63,488 nucleotides of DNA, taken from positions 1 to 63,488 of the forward strand of contig CAVFTS010000007.1 of the NCBI GenBank assembly GCA_963625655.1. Reading direction: 5' to 3'. The notes under the pieces were generated by a model. The model saw nothing but the letters and a program-made list of their open reading frames with translations. It did no database searches and was not told where the DNA came from. The translations under genes were made by a program, and so were the position numbers. Of the stretch, positions 1 through 7,944 are shown one piece after another. This DNA comes from F23-B02 sp963625655 (GTDB lineage: Bacteria; Bacillota; Clostridia; Oscillospirales; Oscillospiraceae). The first letter of the stretch is position 1, and each line of letters starts with the position of its first letter.

Positions 1-29
1 GGGCATACCATACCCTATATTACTTATAC

Positions 30-58
30 ATTTTATCAAAATGTCACATTATTGTCAA
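30..58 (-). promoter_or_regulatory. Sigma-A-type promoter for a gene beyond the left edge
   Basis: On the minus strand TTGACA (58-53) and TAAAAT (35-30) are separated by 17 bases. No gene lies between this and base 1, so it probably drives a leftward gene outside the window. The rest of 1-127 shows no coding sequence. Confidence 0.5.
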
Positions 59-127
59 TTGCATTTTGCTTACAAAATCGACGTTTTCGCCTAAGATTTC
101 CCGTTTTTTCTTATACAGTTTAGGGCG

Positions 128-1300
128 TTATGTCAAAAGTCTCAATTCTTCGAAGTATTTTTTGATGTTTTCGGCGGATGCGCTCACCCTTCCGCTTATC
201 ATCTCCGGGCTGCCGCCTCCCCTGCCGCAGAGCGCCTCGTTTATGCTCTTTGACGCTCTCCGGAGGTCCTTTGCGGCGCTGCCGATGACATAGGAGTAGC
301 CGTGTTCGTCGTCACCGGAGAACACCGCCGCCGCACCGCAGCACTTTGCCGTCAGAGCGTTTACGAGCGCACGCAGGGCTGCCGGCTCAAGGCGGTTTTC
401 AAACAGGCAGAGGTTCTCTTTTCCCACCGGCTGAAGCTCGGCGATCGCCGCCGCAAGCGCCCCCGACAGCTCCGCAATTCGGCTTTTCTTTTCCTCGGCA
501 TCGGTAAGGAGCCGACGCACTCCCTGCGCCGTTTCGAGACGCTTTGCCGAGAGCAGATTCGACACGGCGTCGTTATTCCTCTGCACGGCGGAAAGGTACT
601 CATAGGCGTCAAGCCCGCACAGCATTGTGATGCGCACCCCGTCGCCTCCCCTTCTGCGGCGCTCGCTGTCGATGATCTTCACAATCCCCACACCCGAGGT
701 GTCGGGAAGATGCGGTGCGCAGCAGGCACAGAAGTCGATGCCCTCAATCTCGACAAGGCGCACGTCCTCGCTGAGATCAAGCTTGCTGCGGTAGTCGAGG
801 GTCGAAAGCTCCTCGCTCGTCGGGAAAAAGCAGCGCACCGTGCGCCGGGCGGCGACGGCGGCGTTTGCCTCTGCCTCTATCTCCGAAAGCTGCTGGGAGC
901 CGAGATCGCCGTCGAAATCCACGGTCACGAATTCATGCCCCATGTGGAAGCCGACGTTGTTGTACCCGTATTTTTTATGCACAAGCCCGGACACAATATG
1001 CTCACCCGTGTGATTTTGCATCCGTCGCAGCCGCTTTTCACTGTCAAGCACACAGTCGTACTCCGTGCCGACCTCAAGCGGTTGGTTTACATAATGCAGT
1101 ATTCTGCCGTTTTTCTCACGAACGTCCGAAACCTCGGCATTTCCGATGCGTCCCGTGTCGGGGGCCTGTCCCCCGCCCTCCGGAAAAAAGGCGCTGCGGT
1201 CAAGCTCGACGGCGATGCGTCCGTCCTCCTCGGTGCATGAAACAACGGCGGCGGTAAACTCCCGCATACTGCCGTCGGTGTAATAAAGCTTTTCGGTCAT
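128..1300 (-). CDS. AlaX-type alanyl-tRNA editing protein (long form with DHHA1)
   Basis: This 390-aa protein resembles the editing half of alanyl-tRNA synthetase without the aminoacylation domain. Such AlaX proteins hydrolyse mischarged Ser- or Gly-tRNA(Ala) in trans in the cytoplasm. The zinc/catalytic motifs are visible: HTGEH at residues 97-101 and CxxxH at 193-197. A C-terminal DHHA1 region carries a GRGGGSPEMISG glycine-rich stretch near residue 355, which marks the long AlaX form. The start is supported by a GAGGTGAG ribosome binding site just upstream. It is transcribed leftward after the enolase terminator, apparently from its own promoter. A complete alaS with its own editing domain lies at 34957-37623, so this is an additional proofreading activity. 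Confidence 0.88.
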   Translation of the reverse strand: MTEKLYYTDGSMREFTAAVVSCTEEDGRIAVELDRSAFFPEGGGQAPDTGRIGNAEVSDVREKNGRILHYVNQPLEVGTEYDCVLDSEKRLRRMQNHTGEHIVSGLVHKKYGYNNVGFHMGHEFVTVDFDGDLGSQQLSEIEAEANAAVAARRTVRCFFPTSEELSTLDYRSKLDLSEDVRLVEIEGIDFCACCAPHLPDTSGVGIVKIIDSERRRRGGDGVRITMLCGLDAYEYLSAVQRNNDAVSNLLSAKRLETAQGVRRLLTDAEEKKSRIAELSGALAAAIAELQPVGKENLCLFENRLEPAALRALVNALTAKCCGAAAVFSGDDEHGYSYVIGSAAKDLRRASKSINEALCGRGGGSPEMISGRVSASAENIKKYFEELRLLT

Positions 1301-1318
1301 ACTCTCACCTCACTCGGA

Positions 1319-1347
1319 ATTTTATATCAGGGCGCAAAAAAACTCAA
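1319..1347 (-). promoter_or_regulatory. Putative promoter of the AlaX gene, embedded in the enolase terminator
   Basis: TTGAGT (1347-1342) and TAAAAT (1324-1319) are 17 bases apart on the minus strand. The -35 hexamer is the last part of the terminator stem plus the first base of its U-tract. Confidence 0.4.
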
Positions 1348-1381
1348 CGGATTTTTTGCGTGATGCAAAAAATCCGTTGAG
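1336..1381 (-). terminator. Rho-independent terminator of the glycolytic operon
   Basis: A perfect 17-bp stem (1343-1359 with 1365-1381, 5-base loop) is followed on the minus strand by seven consecutive U residues (1342-1336). It lies 19 bases after the enolase stop codon. Confidence 0.93.
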
Positions 1382-1399
1382 CCGTAAAATCGGTCGGTC

Positions 1400-2689
1400 T
1401 TACTTTATGGAGAAGAAGGCGCTGCGGCCGGGGTACTGTGCTGCGTCAAAAAGCTCTTCCTCGATGCGGAGAAGCTGATTGTACTTGCATACACGATCGG
1501 TACGGCTGGGTGCGCCGGTCTTTATCTGACCTGCGTTGACGCCGACGGAGATGTCTGCGATCGTAGTATCCTCGGTCTCACCGGAGCGGTGGGACACGAC
1601 TGCTGTCCAGCCCGCACGGTGAGCCATCTGAATGGCGTCGAGGGTCTCGGTCAGGGTGCCGATCTGATTGAGCTTGATGAGAACGGAGTTTGCCGCATTA
1701 AGCTCGATGCCCTTCTTTATTCTCTCGGTGTTGGTGACAAAGAGGTCGTCGCCGACTATCTGGATCTTGTGACCGAGGGTCTTGGTCATAAGCTGCCAGC
1801 CCTCCCAGTCGTTCTCGCCCATGCCGTCCTCAATGGAGATGATGGGGTACTTCTCAACGAAGCCCTCCCACATTGCGACCATTTCCTCGCTCGTCATAAC
1901 CGTGCCTCTCTTGGGCAGGTGGTAGCACTTGTCGTCCTCGTTGTACCAGTCGGAGACTGCGCCGTCGATTGCGATCATAAAGTCGTCATAGGGCTTGTAG
2001 CCTGCCTTTTCTATGGCGGTGACCAGAGCCTTGAGCGCATCCTCGTCGGAGTCGAGGTTGGGAGCGTAGCCGCCCTCGTCGCCCACGCCGGAGGCGGGAA
2101 CGACCTTCTTGAGCGCATGGAACACCTCGGCACACATACGCAGAGCTTCCTTCCAGCTCTCTGCGCCGACGGGCATTATCATAAATTCCTGGATATCGAC
2201 GTTGGAGCCGGTCGCATGAGCGCCGCCGTTTAAGACGTTCATCATCGGGCAGGGCAGGGTCTTTGCGTTAACGCCGCCGATGTAGTTGTACAGGCTCTGC
2301 CCCGTGGCCTCCGCAGCCGCCTTTGCGCAGGCGAGGGAGACACCGAGGATGGCGTTTGCGCCGAGGCGGGTCTTGTTGGGAGTGCCGTCAATCTCGATGA
2401 GCATCTTGTCGATGCCGGTCTGATCGAGGACGTTGAGTCCGACCATGGCCTCTGCGATCTCGCCGTTTACGTTCTCGACCGCCTTGGTAACGCCCTTGCC
2501 GAGGTAGCGGCCCTTGTCGCCGTCACGAAGCTCGCAGGCCTCGTACATGCCTGTGGATGCACCGGAGGGAACGGCAGCTCTGCCTACGGTGCCGTCGTCG
2601 AGGGTCACTTCGACCTCAACGGTGGGATTGCCTCTGGAGTCAAGGATCTCTCTTGCCATAACGTCAACGATTTCAAAATACTGCTTCAT
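1400..2689 (-). CDS. eno: Enolase
   Basis: Enolase converts 2-phosphoglycerate to phosphoenolpyruvate in glycolysis and is cytoplasmic. The 429-aa length is normal for the family. Visible signatures include the N-terminal REILDSRGNPTVEVEV segment, the SGASTG loop, the metal-binding regions around SIEDGM and VGDDLFVTN, and the C-terminal VSHRSGETEDT motif. An AAAGGAG ribosome binding site precedes the start. It is the last gene of the leftward trmL-pgk-tpiA-gpmI-eno operon, 13 bases after gpmI, and is followed by a strong terminator. Confidence 0.98.
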   Translation of the reverse strand: MKQYFEIVDVMAREILDSRGNPTVEVEVTLDDGTVGRAAVPSGASTGMYEACELRDGDKGRYLGKGVTKAVENVNGEIAEAMVGLNVLDQTGIDKMLIEIDGTPNKTRLGANAILGVSLACAKAAAEATGQSLYNYIGGVNAKTLPCPMMNVLNGGAHATGSNVDIQEFMIMPVGAESWKEALRMCAEVFHALKKVVPASGVGDEGGYAPNLDSDEDALKALVTAIEKAGYKPYDDFMIAIDGAVSDWYNEDDKCYHLPKRGTVMTSEEMVAMWEGFVEKYPIISIEDGMGENDWEGWQLMTKTLGHKIQIVGDDLFVTNTERIKKGIELNAANSVLIKLNQIGTLTETLDAIQMAHRAGWTAVVSHRSGETEDTTIADISVGVNAGQIKTGAPSRTDRVCKYNQLLRIEEELFDAAQYPGRSAFFSIK

Positions 2690-2702
2690 AGTAGCATCTC
2701 CT

Positions 2703-4217
2703 TTATTTTATGAGGCTCCTGCCGCTCATAGCGCAGGGCTTTTGTATATCCATGATTTCGAGTATGGTGGGTGCGATGTCGGCAAGCTTTCCGCCGCTTT
2801 GAAGTGCGAGTCCCTTGCGGCACACGGCAAAGGGTACGGGGTTTGTGGTATGTGCGGTGTTCACCTTGCCGTCGGCACCGATCATGCAGTCTGCGTTGCC
2901 GTGATCGGCGGTGATGAGCAGCACGGTGTCCTGCATCGACCCGACTGCGTCGTATATCCTGCCCATGCAGGTATCGACGGTCTCGACCGCCTTCACCGCA
3001 GCGTCCATGACGCCCGTGTGACCGACCATGTCGCAGTTTGCAAAGTTGCAGACGATGAGTGCGTACTCGTCGCTCTTTATCGCTTCGACGCACTTATCGC
3101 AAACCGCAACGGCGCTCATTTCGGGAATGAGGTCGTAGGTCGGGAATTGCTTCGGCGACGGAACGAGGCAGCGCTCCTCGCCCTCATCCGGCTTCTCGAC
3201 TCCGCCGTTAAAAAAGAAGGTGACGTGCGCATACTTCTCCGTTTCGGCGACACGGAACTGCTTGAGTCCCTTGGCTGCTACCGTCTCGCCGAGGGTATCG
3301 CAAATGTCCTCCGGCGGGAAAGCGACGGGAAGGGCCAGCGCCTCGTCATAGCGTGCGGTGCAGACGTAGCTCAGCGGGTACACGGTCTTTTTGCGCTCAA
3401 ACCCGTCAAAGTCGGGAAGGGTCAGCGCCCATGTGATCTCCCTTGCCCGGTCGGGGCGGAAGTTCATGAATATAACGCTGTCTCCGCTCTCTATCCTGCC
3501 CTCATTGCAGCAGACGACGGGCTTTACAAACTCGTCGGTAACGCCCTGCGCATAGCTTTTCTCGACCGCCTCTACGGGGCTCCCGCAGAACTCTCCCTCG
3601 CCGCAGACCATTGCGTTGTAGGCAAGCTCCACCCTGTCCCAGCGTTTGTCTCTGTCCATGGCGTAGAAGCGTCCCTGAAGGTCGGCGACCTTTGTGTTTC
3701 CAAGCTCTGCGCACTTTTCGCAAAGCCGTGAAACGTAGCCGGCGCCGCTCGTCGGCGGCACGTCTCTGCCGTCGAGGAAGCAATGCACATAGACCCTCTC
3801 AAGACCTCTGCGCTTTGCCATATCGAGCGCCGCAAAGATGTGGTCAATGTGGCTGTGAACGCCGCCGTCGGACAGAAGTCCGAGGATGTGCAGCGCCTTG
3901 CCGCTGCGCTTTGCATTGTCCATCGCCTCGACGTAGGCGGTGTTTTCAAAGAAGCTGCCGTCCGTTATCGCATTGCTTATGCGGGGCAGATCCTGAAAAA
4001 CGACTCTGCCGGCGCCGATGTTCGTATGACCCACCTCGGAGTTGCCCATCTGCCCCTCAGGCAGTCCGACCGACATTCCCGAAGCGGAAAGCGTCGTATA
4101 TGGGTTCTCCGCAAATATCGCATCGAGCCTCGGCGTTGCGGCACGGCTTATAGCATTGCCGTCGGAGGGTGAAGCAATGCCGAAGCCGTCCATTATCACA
4201 AGTACGGCTTTACTCAT
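2703..4217 (-). CDS. gpmI: 2,3-bisphosphoglycerate-independent phosphoglycerate mutase
   Basis: This enzyme interconverts 3- and 2-phosphoglycerate using two Mn ions and a phosphoserine intermediate. The protein of about 504 aa begins MSKAVLVIMDGFG, with the metal-binding Asp in VIMDG and the nucleophilic Ser in GQMGNSEVGH. Further metal sites are seen in SDGGVHSH and in the C-terminal TADHGNAD. I chose the ATG at 4217 over the in-frame GTG at 4226 because an AGGTG ribosome binding site sits six bases before it; it overlaps the end of tpiA by 8 bases (ATGAGTAA). It belongs to the glycolytic operon. Confidence 0.97.
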   Translation of the reverse strand: MSKAVLVIMDGFGIASPSDGNAISRAATPRLDAIFAENPYTTLSASGMSVGLPEGQMGNSEVGHTNIGAGRVVFQDLPRISNAITDGSFFENTAYVEAMDNAKRSGKALHILGLLSDGGVHSHIDHIFAALDMAKRRGLERVYVHCFLDGRDVPPTSGAGYVSRLCEKCAELGNTKVADLQGRFYAMDRDKRWDRVELAYNAMVCGEGEFCGSPVEAVEKSYAQGVTDEFVKPVVCCNEGRIESGDSVIFMNFRPDRAREITWALTLPDFDGFERKKTVYPLSYVCTARYDEALALPVAFPPEDICDTLGETVAAKGLKQFRVAETEKYAHVTFFFNGGVEKPDEGEERCLVPSPKQFPTYDLIPEMSAVAVCDKCVEAIKSDEYALIVCNFANCDMVGHTGVMDAAVKAVETVDTCMGRIYDAVGSMQDTVLLITADHGNADCMIGADGKVNTAHTTNPVPFAVCRKGLALQSGGKLADIAPTILEIMDIQKPCAMSGRSLIK

Positions 4218-4989
4218 TTCCGGCACCTGCCGCTGCGATTATAGCCGCAAAGTCTGCGGGCTTTAAGGATGCGCCGCCTATGAGACCTCCGTCGATGTCG
4301 GGCATCGCCAAAAGCTCGGCTGCATTCTTTGCGTTCATGCTGCCGCCGTAAAGTATGCTCACGCTCCTTGCGGGACGTGCGCCGTATATCTCACGGATGA
4401 TGCTGCGTATCTCACGGCAGACCTCCTCCGCCTGCTCTGCGGTTGCGGTCTTTCCCGTGCCGATCGCCCAAATGGGTTCGTAGGCGATGACGCAGCGGCG
4501 AAGCTCGCTTGCGTCCACGCCGTGCAGCGCCGCACGAACCTGATAGTTAATGTGTGCCATGGTAAGCTCCATCTCACGCTGCTCAAGGCTTTCGCCGACG
4601 CAGATGATGGGGCTGATGCCGTTATCGAGCAGCGCTCTCGCCTTTGCGTTTACGAGCATATCGCTTTCCTTGTGGTACTCCCTGCGCTCGGAGTGACCGA
4701 CGATGCAGTACTTAACGCCGAGGTCCGAGAGCATATTCGCTGCGATCTCGCCGGTGTATGCGCCCTTTGCGAAGGCGGAAACGTCCTCCGCACCGCAGGC
4801 GATTTTTGCGTCCTTGCCCCAGCGCAGCATTGCCGGAATGTTGACCGCCGGAACGCAGAGGACCGTCTCACAGCCCTTGAGCTTCGGCATTGCGGCTTTA
4901 AGCTCCTCGACAAAGGGTCTTACCTCGCTCGCCGTCATGTTCATCTTCCAGTTGCCGGCAATAACGGTCTTTCTGTACTTCGTATTCAT
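4210..4989 (-). CDS. tpiA: Triosephosphate isomerase
   Basis: It interconverts dihydroxyacetone phosphate and glyceraldehyde 3-phosphate. The 259-aa TIM-barrel protein shows the substrate-binding GNWKMN, the electrophilic His region VGHSERR, the catalytic Glu in AYEPIWAIGTGKTA, and the phosphate-binding YGGS and GGLIGGAS segments. An AAAGGAGG-type ribosome binding site precedes the start. It lies between pgk (27 bases away) and gpmI (8-base overlap), which suggests translational coupling with gpmI. Confidence 0.98.
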   Translation of the reverse strand: MNTKYRKTVIAGNWKMNMTASEVRPFVEELKAAMPKLKGCETVLCVPAVNIPAMLRWGKDAKIACGAEDVSAFAKGAYTGEIAANMLSDLGVKYCIVGHSERREYHKESDMLVNAKARALLDNGISPIICVGESLEQREMELTMAHINYQVRAALHGVDASELRRCVIAYEPIWAIGTGKTATAEQAEEVCREIRSIIREIYGARPARSVSILYGGSMNAKNAAELLAMPDIDGGLIGGASLKPADFAAIIAAAGAGNE

Positions 4990-5016
4990 GCAGCTACCTC
5001 CTTTAAAAAGCGGCTC

Positions 5017-6210
5017 TTATTTGTTCATCAGGCACGCAACGCCCGGCAGCTCCAGTCCCTCAAGGAATTCGAGAGATGCGCCGCCGCCCGTGCTGATGTG
5101 CGTCATCTTATCCGCGTAGCCGAGCTTTTCGACTGCGGCTGCGGAGTCGCCGCCGCCGACTATCGTTACGGCGCCGGACTCGGCAAGCGCCTTTGCCATC
5201 GCTTCGGTACCCTGTGCGAATGCGTCGAATTCAAACACGCCCATGGGTCCGTTCCACACGACGGTTGCGGCACTCTTAACCGCATCGGAGAACAGCTTTA
5301 TCGTTTCGGGTCCGATGTCCATGCCCATCCAGTCGGCGGGTATCTCGCTGACTTTCACGACCTTGCGCTCGCAGTCGGGCGCAAACTCGCTGCCGACTGC
5401 GGTATCGACGGGCAGGAGCAGCTTTACGTTCTTCTCCTTTGCCTTTTCGATCATGCTGCGGGCATAGTCGAGCTTATCCTCCTCAAGCAGCGATTTGCCT
5501 ATCTCACAGCCCATGGCTTTTATAAATGTATACGCCATGCCGCCGCCTATGATTATGGTGTCGGCCTTGGAGAGCAGATTGTTTATAACACCGATCTTGT
5601 CTGAGACCTTCGCTCCGCCGAGGACGGCGACGAAGGGACGTGCGGGTGCCTCAAGTGCCTTGCCCATCACGGACAGCTCCTTTAATACCAGAAGCCCCGC
5701 ATATGCGGGCAGGTACGCCGCAACGCCCGCAGTCGAGGCGTGCGCTCTGTGTACGGTGCCGAAGGCATCGGAAACATATATATCGGCAAGGGATGCAAGC
5801 TCCTTTGCAAATTCGGAGTCGTTCTTCTCCTCACGGATGTCGTAGCGCAGGTTCTGCAAAAGCATGATCTCGCCGGGCTTTAACGCCGCAGCCTTTGCCT
5901 TTGCGTCCTCCCCTATTATGTCGTTTGCAAAAATGACGGGACGGTCAAGGAGCTTCGACAGATGCTCCGCAACGGGCGCAAGGCTGAGCTTGGGCTTCCA
6001 CTCGCCCTTGGGCTTTCCGAGGTGCGAGCAGGCGATGACCGCCGCACCGTTATCAAGAAGATACTTTATGGTGGGCAGAGCCGCTTTGATACGCTTGTCG
6101 CTGGTTATCTCCCCGGTCTCCTTGTTCTGCGGCACGTTGAAGTCGCAGCGCAGAAGCACCTTTTTGCCGCTTACCGCAGCATCGAGTACGCTTTTTTTGT
6201 TGTAGTTCAT
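5017..6210 (-). CDS. pgk: Phosphoglycerate kinase
   Basis: This enzyme transfers phosphate from 1,3-bisphosphoglycerate to ADP in glycolysis. The 397-aa length is typical. The N-terminal RCDFNVPQ segment, the SHLGKPKG loop, the hinge regions, and the C-terminal GGGDSAAAV and STGGGASLEFLEG nucleotide-binding motifs are all present. A GAAAGGAGA ribosome binding site precedes the start. It follows trmL by 36 bases and leads the glycolytic genes proper; a glyceraldehyde-3-phosphate dehydrogenase gene, often its immediate neighbour in Firmicutes, is absent here. Confidence 0.98.
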   Translation of the reverse strand: MNYNKKSVLDAAVSGKKVLLRCDFNVPQNKETGEITSDKRIKAALPTIKYLLDNGAAVIACSHLGKPKGEWKPKLSLAPVAEHLSKLLDRPVIFANDIIGEDAKAKAAALKPGEIMLLQNLRYDIREEKNDSEFAKELASLADIYVSDAFGTVHRAHASTAGVAAYLPAYAGLLVLKELSVMGKALEAPARPFVAVLGGAKVSDKIGVINNLLSKADTIIIGGGMAYTFIKAMGCEIGKSLLEEDKLDYARSMIEKAKEKNVKLLLPVDTAVGSEFAPDCERKVVKVSEIPADWMGMDIGPETIKLFSDAVKSAATVVWNGPMGVFEFDAFAQGTEAMAKALAESGAVTIVGGGDSAAAVEKLGYADKMTHISTGGGASLEFLEGLELPGVACLMNK

Positions 6211-6246
6211 AACGAATCTCCTTTCAAAGAAAAAGAAAAAGTTGAC

Positions 6247-6735
6247 TTAATTATTTGCCATTTCCCCACCGTTCTTTAATCCGGGGAAGCCCTGCTGCCG
6301 CAGCGCCTCATACGCAAGTATCGCAGCCGAGTTCGAGAGATTGAGACTCCTCGCCTCGGACACCATCGGGATGCGTATGCAGCGGTCACGGTACTTTTCA
6401 CGAAGCCACAGCGGCAGTCCCGCCGTCTCCTTGCCGAGCATGATGCTAACTCGGTCGGCTGTAAAGTCCGCTTCGGAATAATCTCTCGGTGCTTTGGTCG
6501 TTGCGAGCCAAAGCCCTTCGTCGCCGTTTTTCTCAAAATACTCGTCGAGACAGCGGTACACGGATATATCGACGAGATGCCAGTAGTCAAGCCCGCAGCG
6601 CTTTACCATTTTATCGGAAATGTCAAAGCCCAGCGGCTCAATGAGATGAAGCCTTGCACCCGTTGCGGCGCAGGTGCGGGCAATAGCGCCGGTATTGTGC
6701 GGTATTTCCGGCTCAAGCAAAACGATATTCAGCAT
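6247..6735 (-). CDS. trmL: tRNA (cytidine(34)-2'-O)-methyltransferase, SPOUT family
   Basis: TrmL methylates the 2'-OH of wobble nucleotide 34 in some leucine tRNAs, using S-adenosylmethionine bound in a trefoil knot. The 162-aa protein has the family start MLNIVLLEPEIPHNTGAIAR, the SAM-site segments IMLGKETAGLP and RIPMVSEARSLNLSNSAAI, and the usual length. It is the first gene of the leftward glycolytic operon, an unusual place for a tRNA modification gene. Its promoter must lie in the roughly 180-base region shared with the divergent radical SAM gene; I see no convincing hexamer pair for it. Confidence 0.93.
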   Translation of the reverse strand: MLNIVLLEPEIPHNTGAIARTCAATGARLHLIEPLGFDISDKMVKRCGLDYWHLVDISVYRCLDEYFEKNGDEGLWLATTKAPRDYSEADFTADRVSIMLGKETAGLPLWLREKYRDRCIRIPMVSEARSLNLSNSAAILAYEALRQQGFPGLKNGGEMANN

Positions 6736-6832
6736 TTATTCTAACCTGTTTCGTTATAAAATATCTTTACAGACATCATTTTATCACATTTTTCTCATAA
6801 ATGATGAACTTTTTTGCAGTTTTTAATATTTG

Positions 6833-6861
6833 TTGCACAATTGATAATTTTGTACTATAAT
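6833..6861 (+). promoter_or_regulatory. Promoter of the radical SAM gene
   Basis: TTGCAC (6833-6838) and TATAAT (6856-6861) are separated by 17 bases, 54 bases before the start codon. Confidence 0.65.
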
Positions 6862-6915
6862 GAGCGCCGTCGGGCTTTGATAAACCGACAATCTGCACAT
6901 TATAGTGAGGTTTTT

Positions 6916-7797
6916 ATGCAGTGTAACGACTGCCCGAGGCGCTGCGGCGCCGACAGGGAATTTGACAAAGCGGGCGGCGTCTGCCGCTCCCCTCTCACTC
7001 CCGTCATCGCAAGGGCCGCTCCCCACTTCGGGGAGGAGCCGTGCATCAGCGGCGAGAGAGGCTCCGGCACCGTGTTCTTTTCCGGTTGCAACCTGCGCTG
7101 CGTGTTCTGCCAGAACCGTGAAATAAGCTGCGGCAGCGTCGGCAAGCCCGTCACGGTCGAGCGTCTGCGGGACATTTTTCTTGAGCTTCAGGACGAGGGC
7201 GTTCACAACATAAACCTCGTCACGGCGGCGCATTTCATCCGTCCCGTGAGCGAAGCGCTTGAGGGCGCAAAGCTTAAGATCCCCGTCATATGGAACTCCT
7301 CCGGCTACGAAAGCGTCGAGGCTCTGCGCAGACTGGAGGGGCTTGTGCAGGTGTATATGCCCGACCTCAAGTACCTTGACCCGGTGCCGGCTCTGCGCTA
7401 CTCGGCGGCGAAGGATTATCCGGAGGTCGCAGTCTCGGCGATCGCCGAAATGTACCGTCAGCGCGGGCACTTTGTCCTCGACGACGATGATATGCTCGTC
7501 TCCGGCGTTTTGGTGCGGCACCTCATTTTGCCCGGTGCAAGGGAAAACTCCGAAAGGGTCATCCGCTTTATTGCGGAAAACTATCCCGGAGACAGGGTCC
7601 TATTCTCGCTCATGTGCCAGTACACCCCCATGCCGGGGCTTGAGAAGTTCCCGGAGCTGCAGAGAACGGTCACCGCAGGCGAAAACGATGCGCTGTGCCG
7701 ATATATGGAGGACTGCGGCATAGAGTACGGCTTTTTTCAGGAGCCTGAGTCCGCAACCGACGAAATGATCCCCGACTTTGACCTCACCGGGGTATGA
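6916..7797 (+). CDS. PflX-like radical SAM protein (PFL-activase homologue)
   Basis: This 293-aa protein belongs to the COG1313 group of radical SAM enzymes related to pyruvate-formate-lyase activating enzyme. The [4Fe-4S]/SAM motif CxxxCxxC is in SGCNLRCVFCQN, and an extra cysteine-rich N-terminus begins MQCNDCPRRCG. I chose the ATG at 6916 because GTGAGG sits five bases upstream; the in-frame ATG further upstream would include promoter sequence. The substrate of COG1313 proteins is not established, so activation of a glycyl radical enzyme is only an inference from homology. It is a single-gene unit with its own promoter and terminator. Confidence 0.85.
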   Translation: MQCNDCPRRCGADREFDKAGGVCRSPLTPVIARAAPHFGEEPCISGERGSGTVFFSGCNLRCVFCQNREISCGSVGKPVTVERLRDIFLELQDEGVHNINLVTAAHFIRPVSEALEGAKLKIPVIWNSSGYESVEALRRLEGLVQVYMPDLKYLDPVPALRYSAAKDYPEVAVSAIAEMYRQRGHFVLDDDDMLVSGVLVRHLILPGARENSERVIRFIAENYPGDRVLFSLMCQYTPMPGLEKFPELQRTVTAGENDALCRYMEDCGIEYGFFQEPESATDEMIPDFDLTGV

Positions 7798-7806
7798 TAA
7801 AAGCTG

Positions 7807-7840
7807 AAAAGACCTGCCGGCGGCAGGTCTTTTTGCTTTT
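7807..7840 (+). terminator. Rho-independent terminator of the radical SAM gene
   Basis: AAAAGACCTGCC (7807-7818) pairs with GGCAGGTCTTTT (7822-7833) around a 3-base loop, and the run of T continues to 7840. Confidence 0.9.
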
Positions 7841-7944
7841 ATTTCTTATAGCGGCTTATGAGGGCAAGGTGTATGAAAGCGGCATAAGCGGCGGTGAGAC
7901 AATCTCCGATACGGTCTGATATTTTGTAAGCTTGGGAAATCTCA

